A stretch of 64,000 nt of DNA, taken from assembly GCF_014931375.1 (NCBI RefSeq), contig NZ_CP063117.1, positions 930,001 through 994,000 of the forward strand, in the 5' to 3' direction. The position numbers were made by a program, and so were the translations under genes. Under the pieces are notes generated by a model that saw only the letters and a list, made by a program, of their open reading frames with translations, did no database searches and had not been told where the DNA came from. The DNA comes from Haemophilus parainfluenzae (GTDB taxonomy: Bacteria; Pseudomonadota; Gammaproteobacteria; Enterobacterales; Pasteurellaceae). Of this stretch, positions 40,978-50,751 are shown piece by piece. Each line of letters begins with the position of its first letter. Position 1 is the first letter of the stretch.

Positions 40978-41022
40978 AACCGCACTTCTCAATTAATGCA
41001 GTAGAGTGCGGTTTTCTTTTTT
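40978..41022 (+). terminator. Terminator of uspA containing an uptake signal
   Basis: AACCGCACT (40978-40986) pairs with AGTGCGGTT (41005-41013), then TTCTTTTTT. The left arm contains an exact uptake core; the right arm has GAGTGCGGT. Confidence 0.82.
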
Positions 41023-41120
41023 AAGATCAGTGAAAAAGCCTTTTTCTCTAGGTCAAAATATGCAAGAATAGTGAGCTTTTTTATAAATCGTGATCGAGAT
41101 AGAGACACAAGGTTTTATCA

Positions 41121-43745
41121 ATGAAAACAACAGCAGAAATTAGACAGTCATTCCTTGATTTTTTCCATAGCAAGGGGCATCAGGTCGTCGCAAGTAGTTC
41201 GCTTGTGCCTGAAAATGATCCGACATTGCTTTTCACTAATGCCGGTATGAACCAATTTAAAGACGTGTTCCTTGGTATGGACAAACGTCCTTACACACGT
41301 GCGACAACAGCACAACGTTGTGTACGCGCAGGTGGTAAGCATAATGACTTAGAAAACGTCGGTTATACGGCGCGTCACCATACTTTCTTTGAAATGCTAG
41401 GCAACTTCAGCTTTGGCGACTATTTCAAACATGATGCGATTAATTTTGCGTGGGAGTTCTTAACCTCTCCACAATGGCTCGGGTTACCAAAAGAAAAATT
41501 ATGGGTAACCGTGTATGAAACTGATAATGAAGCTTATGATATTTGGCATAAAGAAGTTGGTGTGCCAGCAGAGCGTATTATTCGTATCGGTGATAACAAA
41601 GGTGCGCCTTATGCATCAGATAACTTCTGGGCAATGGGTGATACCGGTCCTTGTGGCCCATGTACCGAAATTTTCTACGATCACGGTGAGCACATTTGGG
41701 GGGGACCTCCAGGTTCACCTGAAGAAGATGGTGACCGTTATATCGAAATTTGGAACGTGGTATTCATGCAATTTAACCGTCAAGCAGACGGCACAATGGA
41801 AAAATTACCACGTCCATCTGTTGATACTGGGATGGGGTTAGAGCGTATTTCTGCTGTATTACAGCACGTAAACTCTAACTATGAGATCGATATTTTCCAA
41901 AAATTAATTGCGAAAACAGCTGAAATCGTCGGAACAACAGATTTAACCAATAAATCATTACGCGTAATTGCAGACCACATTCGTTCTTGTGCCTATTTAA
42001 TTGCAGATGGCGTAATTCCATCAAACGAAGGTCGCGGTTATGTATTACGTCGTATTATCCGTCGAGCGGTACGTCATGGTCACTTGTTAGGTGCTAAAGA
42101 AGCATTCTTCTACAAACTTGTGCCAACCTTAATTGAAGTCATGGCGGAAGCCGGCAAAGAAGTTAAGGAAAAACAAGCGAATGTCGAAAAATTACTTCGT
42201 TTAGAAGAAGAACAATTTGCTCGTACATTAGAGCGCGGATTAAGCTTATTAGATGATGCGCTAGCTCAAGTGAAAGATGGTGTGTTATCAGGTGAAGTAG
42301 CCTTTAAACTTTATGATACTTATGGCTTCCCACTTGATTTAACAGCGGATGTATGTCGCGAGCGTGATATTGCAATTGATGAAGCAGGTTTTGAGCGTGA
42401 AATGGAAGCACAACGCTTACGCGCACAATCTGCAAGCCAATTCGGCATGGATTACAACAATGTTATTCGTGTAGAAGGCGAAACAAAATTTGAAGGTTAT
42501 ACTGAATCAGAATCTTTAGCCAAAGTGACCGCACTTTTCCATGATGGCAAATCAGTAGAGAGTATTACTGCCGGCCAAAGTGCCGTGGTGATTTTAGAAA
42601 ATACTCCATTCTATGCGGAATCAGGTGGTCAAATTGGTGACAGTGGTTATTTAACCTCTCAAGGTATTCAGTTTAATGTAAAAGATACTCAAAAATATGG
42701 TCAAGTATTTGGTCATATTGGTGAGTTAGAGCAAGGTACTTTAAAAGTCGGACAAACAGTCAATGCGGTTGTAGATGCAGCAAGACGTCATCAAACGTCA
42801 CTTAACCATTCAGCTACACACTTATTACATGCCGCATTGCGTCAAGTTTTAGGTCACCATGTAGTGCAAAAAGGATCGTTAGTATCTGATACCGCATTAC
42901 GTTTTGACTTTGCTCATCCGGAAGCGATTACCAAAGCACAGCTTAATGAAATTGAAACGTTGGTGAACCAAAAAGTGCGTGAGAATTTTGTAGTTCAAAC
43001 GGACATAATGGATATCGAAGCGGCAAAAGCGAAAGGTGCAATGGCGTTATTCGGTGAAAAATATGCTGATGTGGTACGCGTTTTAACAATGGGAGATTTC
43101 TCCGTTGAACTTTGTGGTGGCATTCATGCTAAACGTACCGGTGATATCGGTTTATTTAAAATTGTGGCGGAAACTGCAGTTGCAGCAGGTGTTCGTCGTA
43201 TTGAAGCGGTAACGGGTGAAAATGCAATTAATTGGTTACATAACCAACAACGTATTCTCACTCAAAGTGCAGATTTGTTTAAATCTGACGTTAATACCCT
43301 TGTTGAGAAAATTCAGCAACTTCAAGATAAAGCGAAGAAAGCAGAAAAAGAATTACAAGGATTAAAAGAAAAAGCCGCAATGCAAGCGGGTTCCGATTTA
43401 GTGAAAAGTGCGGTTAAAATTAATGATGTTTCTGTAATCGTACATCAACTAGACGGAATTGAAACTAAATCGTTACGTGTGATGGTTGATGATTTAAAAA
43501 ATCAACTTGGTTCAGGCGTAATTGTATTTGCATCTATTTTAGATGATAAAGTCAACCTCGTCGTTGGCGTAACAAGCGATTTAACTACTAAAGTGAAGGC
43601 TGGTGAGCTAGTGAATTTAATGGCTCAGCAAGTTGGTGGGAAAGGCGGTGGTCGCCCTGATATGGCAATGGCAGGAGGCTCCCAACCAGAAAATGTGAAT
43701 CTAGCATTAACTGTCGCACAAAACTGGTTAAGCAATAATCTGTAG
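41121..43745 (+). CDS. alaS: Alanyl-tRNA synthetase
   Basis: AlaRS (874 residues) charges tRNA-Ala and edits mischarged Ser and Gly. The class II catalytic core includes [15 protein letters not shown] and [16 protein letters not shown] near the N-terminus. The editing domain has the zinc-binding [12 protein letters not shown] (about residue 565) and [13 protein letters not shown] (about 670). A coiled coil (about 715-760) precedes the C-terminal domain, which ends with [15 protein letters not shown]. csrA follows after 78 bases, the widespread alaS-csrA order. A tRNA-Ala gene is at 58.6 kb. Confidence 0.98.
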   Translation: MKTTAEIRQSFLDFFHSKGHQVVASSSLVPENDPTLLFTNAGMNQFKDVFLGMDKRPYTRATTAQRCVRAGGKHNDLENVGYTARHHTFFEMLGNFSFGDYFKHDAINFAWEFLTSPQWLGLPKEKLWVTVYETDNEAYDIWHKEVGVPAERIIRIGDNKGAPYASDNFWAMGDTGPCGPCTEIFYDHGEHIWGGPPGSPEEDGDRYIEIWNVVFMQFNRQADGTMEKLPRPSVDTGMGLERISAVLQHVNSNYEIDIFQKLIAKTAEIVGTTDLTNKSLRVIADHIRSCAYLIADGVIPSNEGRGYVLRRIIRRAVRHGHLLGAKEAFFYKLVPTLIEVMAEAGKEVKEKQANVEKLLRLEEEQFARTLERGLSLLDDALAQVKDGVLSGEVAFKLYDTYGFPLDLTADVCRERDIAIDEAGFEREMEAQRLRAQSASQFGMDYNNVIRVEGETKFEGYTESESLAKVTALFHDGKSVESITAGQSAVVILENTPFYAESGGQIGDSGYLTSQGIQFNVKDTQKYGQVFGHIGELEQGTLKVGQTVNAVVDAARRHQTSLNHSATHLLHAALRQVLGHHVVQKGSLVSDTALRFDFAHPEAITKAQLNEIETLVNQKVRENFVVQTDIMDIEAAKAKGAMALFGEKYADVVRVLTMGDFSVELCGGIHAKRTGDIGLFKIVAETAVAAGVRRIEAVTGENAINWLHNQQRILTQSADLFKSDVNTLVEKIQQLQDKAKKAEKELQGLKEKAAMQAGSDLVKSAVKINDVSVIVHQLDGIETKSLRVMVDDLKNQLGSGVIVFASILDDKVNLVVGVTSDLTTKVKAGELVNLMAQQVGGKGGGRPDMAMAGGSQPENVNLALTVAQNWLSNNL

Positions 43746-43823
43746 TACAAGCAGGTCGGTGGGATGCCGATCTTTACTTGATTGATAGGGATATCTAATA
43801 AATGCAAACTAAGGAGATAAAAG

Positions 43824-44015
43824 ATGTTAATCTTAACTCGAAAAGTTGGCGAAAGTGTTCTCATTGGAGACGATATTTCTATCTCGGTTTTGAGTGTACG
43901 TGGAAACCAAGTCAAACTCGGTGTGCAAGCGCCTAAAGAAGTATCCGTTCACCGAGAGGAAATTTACCAACGAATTCTGCAGTCAAAAGATGAACATATA
44001 GATGGGGCATCTTAG
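43824..44015 (+). CDS. csrA: Carbon storage regulator CsrA
   Basis: A 63-residue RNA-binding dimer that represses translation by covering GGA motifs near ribosome binding sites. The family start [20 protein letters not shown] and the RNA-contacting [12 protein letters not shown] (about residues 40-51) are complete. Its own ribosome binding site, AAGGAGATAAAAG, contains a GGA motif, so autoregulation is possible. A 223-base gap to galU holds an imperfect inverted uptake-signal pair. Confidence 0.97.
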   Translation: MLILTRKVGESVLIGDDISISVLSVRGNQVKLGVQAPKEVSVHREEIYQRILQSKDEHIDGAS

Positions 44016-44179
44016 ACCAACGAGTTTTATGAATGTTTTACATTCTATTTATAATTTAATTAACGTTTTTCAAAAAATTAAACCCATTGGTTTGCAAGAT
44101 TTTAAAATAACGGAAATTTGAGTTATAAAGGTAGAGAAGGAACTTTTCCAACTTAAATCTATCAAAATTTAATAAATAA

Positions 44180-44210
44180 TGACCGCACTTTTAGTATAGA
44201 AGTGTGGTCA
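44180..44210. repeat. Imperfect inverted uptake-signal pair upstream of galU
   Basis: TGACCGCACTT (44180-44190) faces AAGTGTGGTCA (44200-44210). The left arm is an exact uptake core; the right arm has one change (AAGTGTGGT). No T-run follows, so termination is doubtful. The rest of the csrA-galU gap shows nothing else I can name. Confidence 0.7.
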
Positions 44211-44238
44211 TTCCATATTAAAACAAAAAGGAAAATCA

Positions 44239-45126
44239 ATGAAAGCAATTATTCCCGTAGCCGGTCTAGGCACCCGTATGTTGCCAGCAACAAAAGCGAT
44301 TCCAAAAGAAATGTTGACACTTGTGGATAAACCACTGATTCAATATGTTGTGAATGAATGTGTCGCAGCTGGTATCAAAGAAATCGTGTTAGTCACACAT
44401 TCTTCTAAAAATGCGATTGAAAACCACTTTGATACGTCTTTTGAGTTGGAAACCATGCTTGAGAAACGTGTTAAACGTCAACTTTTAGAAGAGGTTCGTT
44501 CTATTTGTCCTAAAGATGTAACCATCATGCACGTTCGTCAAGGCAATGCGAAAGGTTTAGGTCATGCTGTGCTATGTGGTCGTTCTGTCGTTGGAAACGA
44601 GCCGTTTGCAGTGGTGTTACCTGATGTGCTTTTAGCAGATTTTACGGCAAATCAAAAGAAAGAAAATCTTTCAGCAATGATTAAACGTTTTAAAGAAACA
44701 CAAGCAAGCCAAATTATGGTAGCGCCTGTTGCCGCGGATGAAGTGAGTAGCTATGGTATCGCGGATTGTGGTGGCGTAGAGTTAAAAGGCGGTGATAGTG
44801 TTAAAATTAACAGCATTGTTGAAAAACCATCTGTGGAAGAGGCACCATCAAATCTTGCTGTTGTTGGCCGTTATGTGTTCTCTGCTGAAATTTGGGATTT
44901 ATTAGAAAGAACACCTGTTGGCGTGGGCGATGAAATCCAATTAACGGATGCAATCGATATGCTTATTGAGAAAGAGACTGTTGAAGCATTCCATATGACA
45001 GGCAGAAGCTTTGACTGTGGTGACAAGATTGGCTATATGGAAGCTTTTGTAGAATATGGTCTTCGTCATGATAAATTAGGTAAAGAGTTTAAAGCTTTCC
45101 TAAAAGATCTTGCAAAAACCTTATAA
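44239..45126 (+). CDS. galU: UTP-glucose-1-phosphate uridylyltransferase GalU
   Basis: GalU makes UDP-glucose, the glucosyl donor for LPS core and galactose metabolism. The nucleotidyltransferase signature [20 protein letters not shown] lies at residues 7-26, and [20 protein letters not shown] near 195 and [15 protein letters not shown] near 258 are also typical. Length is 295 residues. Ribosome binding site AAAAGGAAAATCA. It ends at a terminator with a GAAA tetraloop. Confidence 0.97.
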   Translation: MKAIIPVAGLGTRMLPATKAIPKEMLTLVDKPLIQYVVNECVAAGIKEIVLVTHSSKNAIENHFDTSFELETMLEKRVKRQLLEEVRSICPKDVTIMHVRQGNAKGLGHAVLCGRSVVGNEPFAVVLPDVLLADFTANQKKENLSAMIKRFKETQASQIMVAPVAADEVSSYGIADCGGVELKGGDSVKINSIVEKPSVEEAPSNLAVVGRYVFSAEIWDLLERTPVGVGDEIQLTDAIDMLIEKETVEAFHMTGRSFDCGDKIGYMEAFVEYGLRHDKLGKEFKAFLKDLAKTL

Positions 45127-45133
45127 TTGAGTG

Positions 45134-45157
45134 AAACCACCGAAAGGTGGTTTTTAT
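45134..45157 (+). terminator. Terminator of galU
   Basis: AAACCACC pairs with GGTGGTTT around a GAAA tetraloop, followed by a T-run. Confidence 0.88.
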
Positions 45158-45190
45158 TTATATATTTGGATTACACAATATAAAAGATAA

Positions 45191-45225
45191 AAAAGAAGGC
45201 ATCGTGGTGATGCCTTCTTCTTTTT
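45191..45225. terminator. Bidirectional terminator at the end of aqpZ
   Basis: AAGAAGGCATC pairs with GATGCCTTCTT across a GTGGT loop, with A-run and T-run flanks on both sides. Confidence 0.85.
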
Positions 45226-45240
45226 CTATGAAACGAAATC

Positions 45241-45930
45241 TTAGTTATTTTTCGCTAATAAAGTGCGGTAGATAATACCACCTAAAATACCACCGATAAT
45301 CGGCGCAACCCAGAATAACCATAATTGGTCGATTGCCCAAGAACCTTGGAATACCGCAACTGCAGTACTACGAGCCGGGTTTACAGAGGTATTTGATACA
45401 GGAATGCTGATTAAGTGGATTAACGTTAAGCCTAAACCAATTGCAATTGGCGCAAAACCTGCAGCTGCATTTTTATGCGTTGAACCCATGATGATTAATA
45501 AGAAGAATGCAGTCAATAATACTTCTGCTACGAATACCGCTTCTAAAGAATAACCTTCAGGAGAGTGTTCGCCGTAGCCATTAGATGCGAAACCGGAAGT
45601 CACGTCAAAGCCCGCTTTACCTGATGCGATAAGATAAAGTGCAGCACCCGCTACTAAGCCACCAACCACTTGAGAAACGATGTATGGAAGAGCATCTTTC
45701 GCAGAGAAACGACCGCCTGCCACTAAACCAAGTGTTACAGCTGGGTTAAAGTGACCACCAGAAATGTGACCTACAGCATAAGCCATGGTTAATACGGTTA
45801 AACCAAACGCAAATGCAACGCCCACATAACCAATACCTAGGTTGACAGAAGCGGCAAAGATTGCACTACCACAACCACCAAACACTAACCAAAATGTGCC
45901 GAAGAATTCAGCAAAAAGTTTTTTTGACAT
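45241..45930 (-). CDS. aqpZ: Aquaporin Z (MIP family water channel)
   Basis: A 229-residue six-helix channel. Both NPA boxes are present: [11 protein letters not shown] (about residue 62) and [14 protein letters not shown] (about 183). The Arg after the second NPA belongs to the selectivity filter. The length and N-terminal [19 protein letters not shown] match AqpZ rather than the larger glycerol facilitator. I start at ATG 45930, which has GAGGT upstream; the open frame extends 14 codons further without support. Substrate choice between water and glycerol is inferred from family resemblance. Confidence 0.9.
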   Translation of the reverse strand: MSKKLFAEFFGTFWLVFGGCGSAIFAASVNLGIGYVGVAFAFGLTVLTMAYAVGHISGGHFNPAVTLGLVAGGRFSAKDALPYIVSQVVGGLVAGAALYLIASGKAGFDVTSGFASNGYGEHSPEGYSLEAVFVAEVLLTAFFLLIIMGSTHKNAAAGFAPIAIGLGLTLIHLISIPVSNTSVNPARSTAVAVFQGSWAIDQLWLFWVAPIIGGILGGIIYRTLLAKNN

Positions 45931-46035
45931 AATAGACCTCATATTAAACATGTCATTATCTTCAAATAACAATAATGTATTGCGAATGCAACAGGCATTT
46001 AGTCAAAAGTAATGGTTTTTAGTTCTGCAAATTAT

Positions 46036-46099
46036 TGTAAATGTTTGTAAGTGAATGTAAGGGAAATAGCATGCTATACTTTTAGCCGTCTAGATTGTC
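46036..46099 (+). promoter_or_regulatory. metJ upstream region: met-box-like site and phased TGTAA repeats
   Basis: AGCCGTCT (46084-46091) matches the met box AGACGTCT at 7 of 8 positions and is followed by AGA, so the centre TCTAGA of tandem met boxes is intact, but the second 8-mer is poor. A TATACT at 46075-46080 is a probable -10. Upstream, TGTAA occurs three times at exactly ten-base spacing (46036, 46046, 46056). Confidence 0.45.
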
Positions 46100-46156
46100 A
46101 TTTTGCTTATTTTTCATTAAAATACGGATAAATTATCAGGTTATTTAAGGTGCATT

Positions 46157-46474
46157 ATGGCAAACTGGGATGGCAAATATATTAGCCCTTATGCAGAGCA
46201 TGGCAAAAAGAGCGAGCAAGTCAAAAAAATTACAGTGTCTATTCCAATTAAAGTATTGGAAATTTTGACGAACGAGCGTACGCGTCGTCAGCTGAAAAGT
46301 TTGCGCCATGCAACAAATAGTGAATTGCTTTGTGAGGCGTTCTTACATGCTTTTACTGGTCAGCCATTACCGACTGATGCGGATTTAATGAAAGAACGCC
46401 ATGATGAGATTCCTGAAAATGCCAAAGAAATCATGCGTGATTTAGGCATCGATCCTGAAAGCTGGGAATATTAA
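46157..46474 (+). CDS. metJ: Methionine repressor MetJ
   Basis: A ribbon-helix-helix repressor (105 residues) that uses S-adenosylmethionine as corepressor to shut down methionine synthesis genes. The DNA-contacting strand [15 protein letters not shown] lies near residues 22-36, and [20 protein letters not shown] and GIDPESWEY are near-identical to E. coli MetJ. It converges with cueR with only two bases between the stop codons; I see no hairpin terminator there. Confidence 0.97.
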   Translation: MANWDGKYISPYAEHGKKSEQVKKITVSIPIKVLEILTNERTRRQLKSLRHATNSELLCEAFLHAFTGQPLPTDADLMKERHDEIPENAKEIMRDLGIDPESWEY

Positions 46475-46476
46475 TT

Positions 46477-46863
46477 TTATCCTTTTAATCCTTCCAAAAT
46501 ACTGCATTCAGGGCAATCATTGCCCTGACAAGCGTTATGCCATTGTTCCAATTCCTCTACCATTTTTTGCAAGTGATGAATTTGCTCATTCAATGTTTTT
46601 ATATGTTGTGTCGTGAGTGCTTTCACTTCCCGACTACTACGATTGGGATTATCCTGTAATTGCAAAAGTTGGTGGATTTGTTGGAGTGAAAACCCAACAT
46701 CTCGAGAGTGACGAATAAAACGTAGTCGTTCTAAATCCTTTTCTTCATAATGGCGATAACCAGAAAGGCTTCGCTGTGCAGGCTTTAATAGGCCTGACTT
46801 CTCATAATCCCGAATTTGTTTACTTGATAAACCCACTAATTTTGCTACTTCACTAATGTTCAT
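46477..46863 (-). CDS. cueR: MerR-family copper-responsive regulator CueR
   Basis: A 128-residue MerR-type activator. The winged helix-turn-helix is at the N-terminus (MNISEVAKLVGLSSKQIRDY, then EKSGLLKP), followed by a dimerisation coiled coil. The metal-binding loop CQGNDCPEC (about residues 113-121) has the two cysteines spaced as in CueR, which bind Cu(I). It is divergent from copZ-copA and shares with them a promoter of the MerR type. The Cu assignment rests on this loop and the neighbours. Confidence 0.93.
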   Translation of the reverse strand: MNISEVAKLVGLSSKQIRDYEKSGLLKPAQRSLSGYRHYEEKDLERLRFIRHSRDVGFSLQQIHQLLQLQDNPNRSSREVKALTTQHIKTLNEQIHHLQKMVEELEQWHNACQGNDCPECSILEGLKG

Positions 46864-46872
46864 AAAAAATCC

Positions 46873-46903
46873 TTGACCTTAACCTTATGTTAAGGTTTAT
46901 AGT
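46873..46903 (+). promoter_or_regulatory. CueR-controlled promoter of copZ-copA
   Basis: TTGACC (46873-46878) and TATAGT (46898-46903) are separated by 19 bases, the over-long spacer diagnostic of MerR-family activation. The spacer holds the palindrome ACCTTAAC-CTTAT-GTTAAGGT (46876-46896). Confidence 0.88.
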
Positions 46904-46943
46904 AAACTCAATTTCAATCTATATCAATAATTAAGGAGTAAAT

Positions 46944-47153
46944 ATGAAATCAATTACATTACATGTAACAGGGATGACTTGTGGTGGTTGTGTGAAAAGC
47001 GTTACAAGAGTGTTGGAAGAGCTTAATGGCGTAGAAAAAGCTGTTGTAACACTTGATGACGGTAAAGCGGTGATTACCTTTGATGAAAGTGCGGTTAGTA
47101 TTGCACAATTAATTGAAACAATTGAAGAGGCAGGTTTTGATGCAACAGAATAA
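46944..47153 (+). CDS. copZ: Copper chaperone CopZ (HMA domain)
   Basis: A 69-residue single heavy-metal-associated domain with the Cu(I) site GMTCGGCVKSV at residues 10-20. It delivers copper to CopA. Ribosome binding site AAGGAG before the ATG. The last 14 bases overlap copA, so translation is coupled. An uptake signal near 47088 encodes part of ESAV. Confidence 0.93.
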   Translation: MKSITLHVTGMTCGGCVKSVTRVLEELNGVEKAVVTLDDGKAVITFDESAVSIAQLIETIEEAGFDATE

Positions 47154-49308
47154 AAAAATAGCCATTCAAATCGAGGGGATGACCTGCCAATCCTGTGCTA
47201 ATCGGATTGAGAAAGTATTGAATCGAAATGATTTTGTCTCTGACGCGGGTGTGAATTTTGCGGCAGAGGAAGCGCACGTAGTATTTGATTCATCTCAGGC
47301 TTCAGAACAAGATATTTTGACAATTATTCAAAAAGCGGGATTTAATGGCATTCTAAAGCAAAATGTGCTGCCTAGCGCACCTAATGAAACGAAGATTAGT
47401 CCGCGTTTATGGTTGCTTTTGTTCATTAACATTCCTTTTTTAATCGGAATGATCGGGATGATGTTTAATCATCATTCTTGGATGATGCCACCAATGTGGC
47501 AATTTGTTCTTGCGAGCATTGTGCAACTTTGGTTAGCCATTCCTTTTTATAAAGGTGCGATTGGTAGTATTAGAGGTGGTTTGGCCAATATGGATGTACT
47601 GGTGAGTACTGGTACGTTGGCGATTTATCTCTATTCGGTCTTTATGCTTTTTTATCATCAGTCAATGGGACATGATGGCGCATCTCATGTCTATTTTGAA
47701 GCATCGGTGATGGTAATTGGTTTTGTCAGCCTAGGGAAATTTCTTGAGGAAAGAACGAAGAAACAAAGCTTAAATAGTTTAGGACTATTGTTACAACTCA
47801 CCCCAAAACAAGTGAGTGTTCAACGTGAAAATCGTTGGGAAACGATTCCTCTCGATCAAGTAAAAATAGGCGATATTTTAAGGGCTAATCAAGGTGAACG
47901 TATTGCAGCTGATGGCGTAGTTGAACAGGGGAGTGGTTGGTGCGATGAGAGTCATTTAACCGGTGAATCTCAACCATTAGAAAAAATGTCTCAAAGTCCT
48001 GTGCTTGCGGGGGCTATGGTGACACAAGGTAGCCTTATTTATCGAGCCAATCAACTCGGTCAGCAAACTCTATTGGGCGATATGATGAAAGCGCTCTCTG
48101 AGGCGCAGGGTACAAAAGCACCGATTGCTCGTTTTGCTGATAAAGTCGCTGCAGTATTTGTACCTGCCGTGTTATTAATTTCTGCGATAACATTTGGATT
48201 AACCTGGTGGATAAAAGGTGATTGGGTTACTGCCTTAATTCATTCGGTTGCTGTGTTAGTTATTGCTTGTCCTTGTGCGTTAGGGCTTGCCACACCTGCT
48301 GCCATAATGGTGGGAATGGGCAAAGCAGTCAATGCAGGGATTTGGTTTAAAGATGCGGCATCCATGGAAGAGGCGGCGCATGTGGATACGGTGGTATTAG
48401 ACAAAACAGGAACGTTAACTCAAGGAGAGCTCAAAATAGCAGAGGTTTGGCAGCCACAAAGTGCGGTCTATTCTGAGGAAGATTTATATCGTATTGCAGC
48501 TTCCGTTGAGCAAAATGCCAATCATCCTTTAGCTAAAGCAATAGTCCTGACGGCTCAGGAAAAATCACTTGAAATTCCGACCGCACTTTCAGTTCATTCC
48601 GAAGTGGGGCAGGGTATTTCTGCTCATATTGATGGAATAGGTTTGGTTAAAGTCGGTAAGCCGGCTTATTGTGAATTAACCTTACCAGATAATATGCCTC
48701 AAATTTGGCAAATTGCGAGTATTGTTGCGGTATCTGTAGATGGCAACCCAATCGGTGCATTTGCATTAGCAGACAGTCTGAAAGAGGATAGTTTGCAAGC
48801 GGTTCAGCGTTTACATCAACATAATATTGATGTGGTGATAATGAGTGGCGATCAGCAATCTGTCGTTGATTATGTTGCCCAACAAGTCGGTGTGAAAACT
48901 GCGAAAGGTAATTGTAGTCCACGTGACAAAGCTGCCTACATTGAGACATTACGTCAGCAAGGTAAAGTGGTAGCAATGGTTGGTGATGGTGTAAATGATG
49001 CACCAGCGTTAGCGATGGCTAATGTAAGCTTTGCGATGAAATCCGGGTCTGATGTTGCAGAGCAAACCGCATCGGCGACACTTATGCAGCATTCAGTCGA
49101 TCAGTTAGTTGATGGATTAATGATTTCCCGAGCAACATTAAAGAATATCAAACAAAATTTATTCTTTGCCTTGATTTATAATGTGCTAGGTATTCCACTT
49201 GCGGCATTAGGCTACTTAAGTCCTGTTTTGGCAGGGGCAGCCATGGCAATGAGTTCGCTTTCTGTGTTATCCAATGCATTGCGATTAAAACGAGTGAAAA
49301 TTAAATAA
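47140..49308 (+). CDS. copA: Copper-exporting P1B-type ATPase CopA
   Basis: A 722-residue Cu(I) efflux ATPase. It has one N-terminal HMA domain (GMTCQSCANRI, about residue 15), eight membrane helices with the transport motif CPC in VIACPCALGLATP (about residue 380), the phosphorylated Asp in DKTGTLTQGE (about 424), the HP motif in NANHPLAKA (about 463) and the hinge VGDGVNDAPAL (about 615). The ATG at 47140 lies inside copZ; an open frame extends nine codons further back. CueR, CopZ and CopA make a full cytoplasmic copper detoxification unit. Confidence 0.97.
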   Translation: MQQNKKIAIQIEGMTCQSCANRIEKVLNRNDFVSDAGVNFAAEEAHVVFDSSQASEQDILTIIQKAGFNGILKQNVLPSAPNETKISPRLWLLLFINIPFLIGMIGMMFNHHSWMMPPMWQFVLASIVQLWLAIPFYKGAIGSIRGGLANMDVLVSTGTLAIYLYSVFMLFYHQSMGHDGASHVYFEASVMVIGFVSLGKFLEERTKKQSLNSLGLLLQLTPKQVSVQRENRWETIPLDQVKIGDILRANQGERIAADGVVEQGSGWCDESHLTGESQPLEKMSQSPVLAGAMVTQGSLIYRANQLGQQTLLGDMMKALSEAQGTKAPIARFADKVAAVFVPAVLLISAITFGLTWWIKGDWVTALIHSVAVLVIACPCALGLATPAAIMVGMGKAVNAGIWFKDAASMEEAAHVDTVVLDKTGTLTQGELKIAEVWQPQSAVYSEEDLYRIAASVEQNANHPLAKAIVLTAQEKSLEIPTALSVHSEVGQGISAHIDGIGLVKVGKPAYCELTLPDNMPQIWQIASIVAVSVDGNPIGAFALADSLKEDSLQAVQRLHQHNIDVVIMSGDQQSVVDYVAQQVGVKTAKGNCSPRDKAAYIETLRQQGKVVAMVGDGVNDAPALAMANVSFAMKSGSDVAEQTASATLMQHSVDQLVDGLMISRATLKNIKQNLFFALIYNVLGIPLAALGYLSPVLAGAAMAMSSLSVLSNALRLKRVKIK

Positions 49309-49310
49309 GA

Positions 49311-49343
49311 AAAAGGCGATATGAAAATATCGCCTTTTATTTT
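49311..49343. terminator. Bidirectional terminator between copA and cpxA
   Basis: AAAAGGCGATAT pairs with ATATCGCCTTTT around a GAAA tetraloop, followed by ATTTTT. Confidence 0.9.
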
Positions 49344-49347
49344 TGAA

Positions 49348-50751
49348 TTAATGTTGTTTCCATAATGGAAGTTGAATCGTGACGGCAAGTCCGCCTAAAT
49401 TGCTGGATTCAGCCCATACTTTTCCATTGTGCTCATTTACAACATTATAGACAATCGTTAAACCTAATCCTGTTCCGCCAGTGGCTCGAGTTCTAGTTTC
49501 ATCGACTCGATAGAATGGCTTAAAGATTTTATCAAACTCTTCTGGTGGTAGGCCTAAGCCATTATCATCTACTCGAATTTGTAGGCAATTATCATCCTGC
49601 TCATTTTTATGTAAATCAATGGTTAAGAAAATACGATCTTTCGTATATTTCAGTGCATTTCGAATAATATTTTCAATCGCACTGGTAAGCAAGCTTAGGT
49701 TGCCGTAAATCATATGTTTTTCAGGATGTAAAATAGAAATATTGACATCGCAGGCGATCTTGCGCTGCTCAGCTTCAAATAAGGCATCTTTGATCACATC
49801 ATCCCAAAGCTGATTAATAGGAAATAAATTATGCTCCATTTGAGAATGCATTTGTTGGCGAGAAATGAGTAACAACTCGCTGATCATTTTATCCATTCGT
49901 TGTATTTCTTTCTCAATGCGTTTAACTGGTTCAATATCCCCTGTTTGATGACGAACCAGAGCAGTGGAAAGTTGCAAACGCGTCAACGGTGTTTTTAATT
50001 CATGAGAAATAGATGAAAGTAGATTGTGTTGGTTTGAAATCAGATTATCAATCGCAATCGACATCTTGTTAAAGCTTTGTCCTACTTCTCGTAATTCTGC
50101 TGGACCATGATTCACTAATTCATTATCAACCTTAAAGTTTCCTAACGCCACGCTATTAGCCGCCTTTTGTAAATTGGTAATTGGTTTGACGATAGTATGA
50201 GTAAACCACCAAAGTAAAGGGGTTGTAATAATTAAGGTCAAGAGCAATAAGACCCAAGGGTGGTCAAGCATATATCGTAAAATTTCTTGTTGACCATTTG
50301 CTCTAGACACAAAGAATAATTCGGAGGCTTGGTCGGAATCACCAATATAGACTTTAAAGGGGCCTGCAATTTGAATATCTTTAAAGGTTTTACGTTGTGG
50401 TTGGGCAAAGTTACTTGACTCTTGGGCGAACTGAGCAATATGCATTCTTTCTTCGCCTAAAGCACCAAAAATTTCTTTTTCCGGCGTCATGATGACAGGA
50501 CGAGCAGAGTCAAATTTATCGGTTGGAAGCACTGGTACGCCAGCGAGGATACCGGTGATTCTATTGTTACGAATGGATTCAACGAGTTTCTTTTGATAGC
50601 TCGATATTTCGTTTTGATTCAAGTCAGAATATAAGCGGCTATCAAAATAAGGGAGTGCGACCAAAAGTGCGGTCATGGCAAAGAATGCCAACCAAAAAAC
50701 AGTAAATGTGCGTATCGTGAGCTGATTTAAGCTGAATTTCTTGATAAGCAT
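49348..50751 (-). CDS. cpxA: Envelope stress sensor histidine kinase CpxA
   Basis: The 467-residue partner of CpxR. It has membrane segments at about residues 14-34 and 167-188, flanking a periplasmic sensor domain, then a HAMP domain, the phospho-acceptor H box in SSISHELKTPLTRLQLSTA (about residue 249), the N box in IENIIRNALKYT and G boxes DDNGLGLPPEEFD and GGTGLGLTIV. The order and TAATG overlap with cpxR match enteric cpxRA. Sensing of misfolded periplasmic proteins is inferred from the family. Confidence 0.94.
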   Translation of the reverse strand: MLIKKFSLNQLTIRTFTVFWLAFFAMTALLVALPYFDSRLYSDLNQNEISSYQKKLVESIRNNRITGILAGVPVLPTDKFDSARPVIMTPEKEIFGALGEERMHIAQFAQESSNFAQPQRKTFKDIQIAGPFKVYIGDSDQASELFFVSRANGQQEILRYMLDHPWVLLLLTLIITTPLLWWFTHTIVKPITNLQKAANSVALGNFKVDNELVNHGPAELREVGQSFNKMSIAIDNLISNQHNLLSSISHELKTPLTRLQLSTALVRHQTGDIEPVKRIEKEIQRMDKMISELLLISRQQMHSQMEHNLFPINQLWDDVIKDALFEAEQRKIACDVNISILHPEKHMIYGNLSLLTSAIENIIRNALKYTKDRIFLTIDLHKNEQDDNCLQIRVDDNGLGLPPEEFDKIFKPFYRVDETRTRATGGTGLGLTIVYNVVNEHNGKVWAESSNLGGLAVTIQLPLWKQH

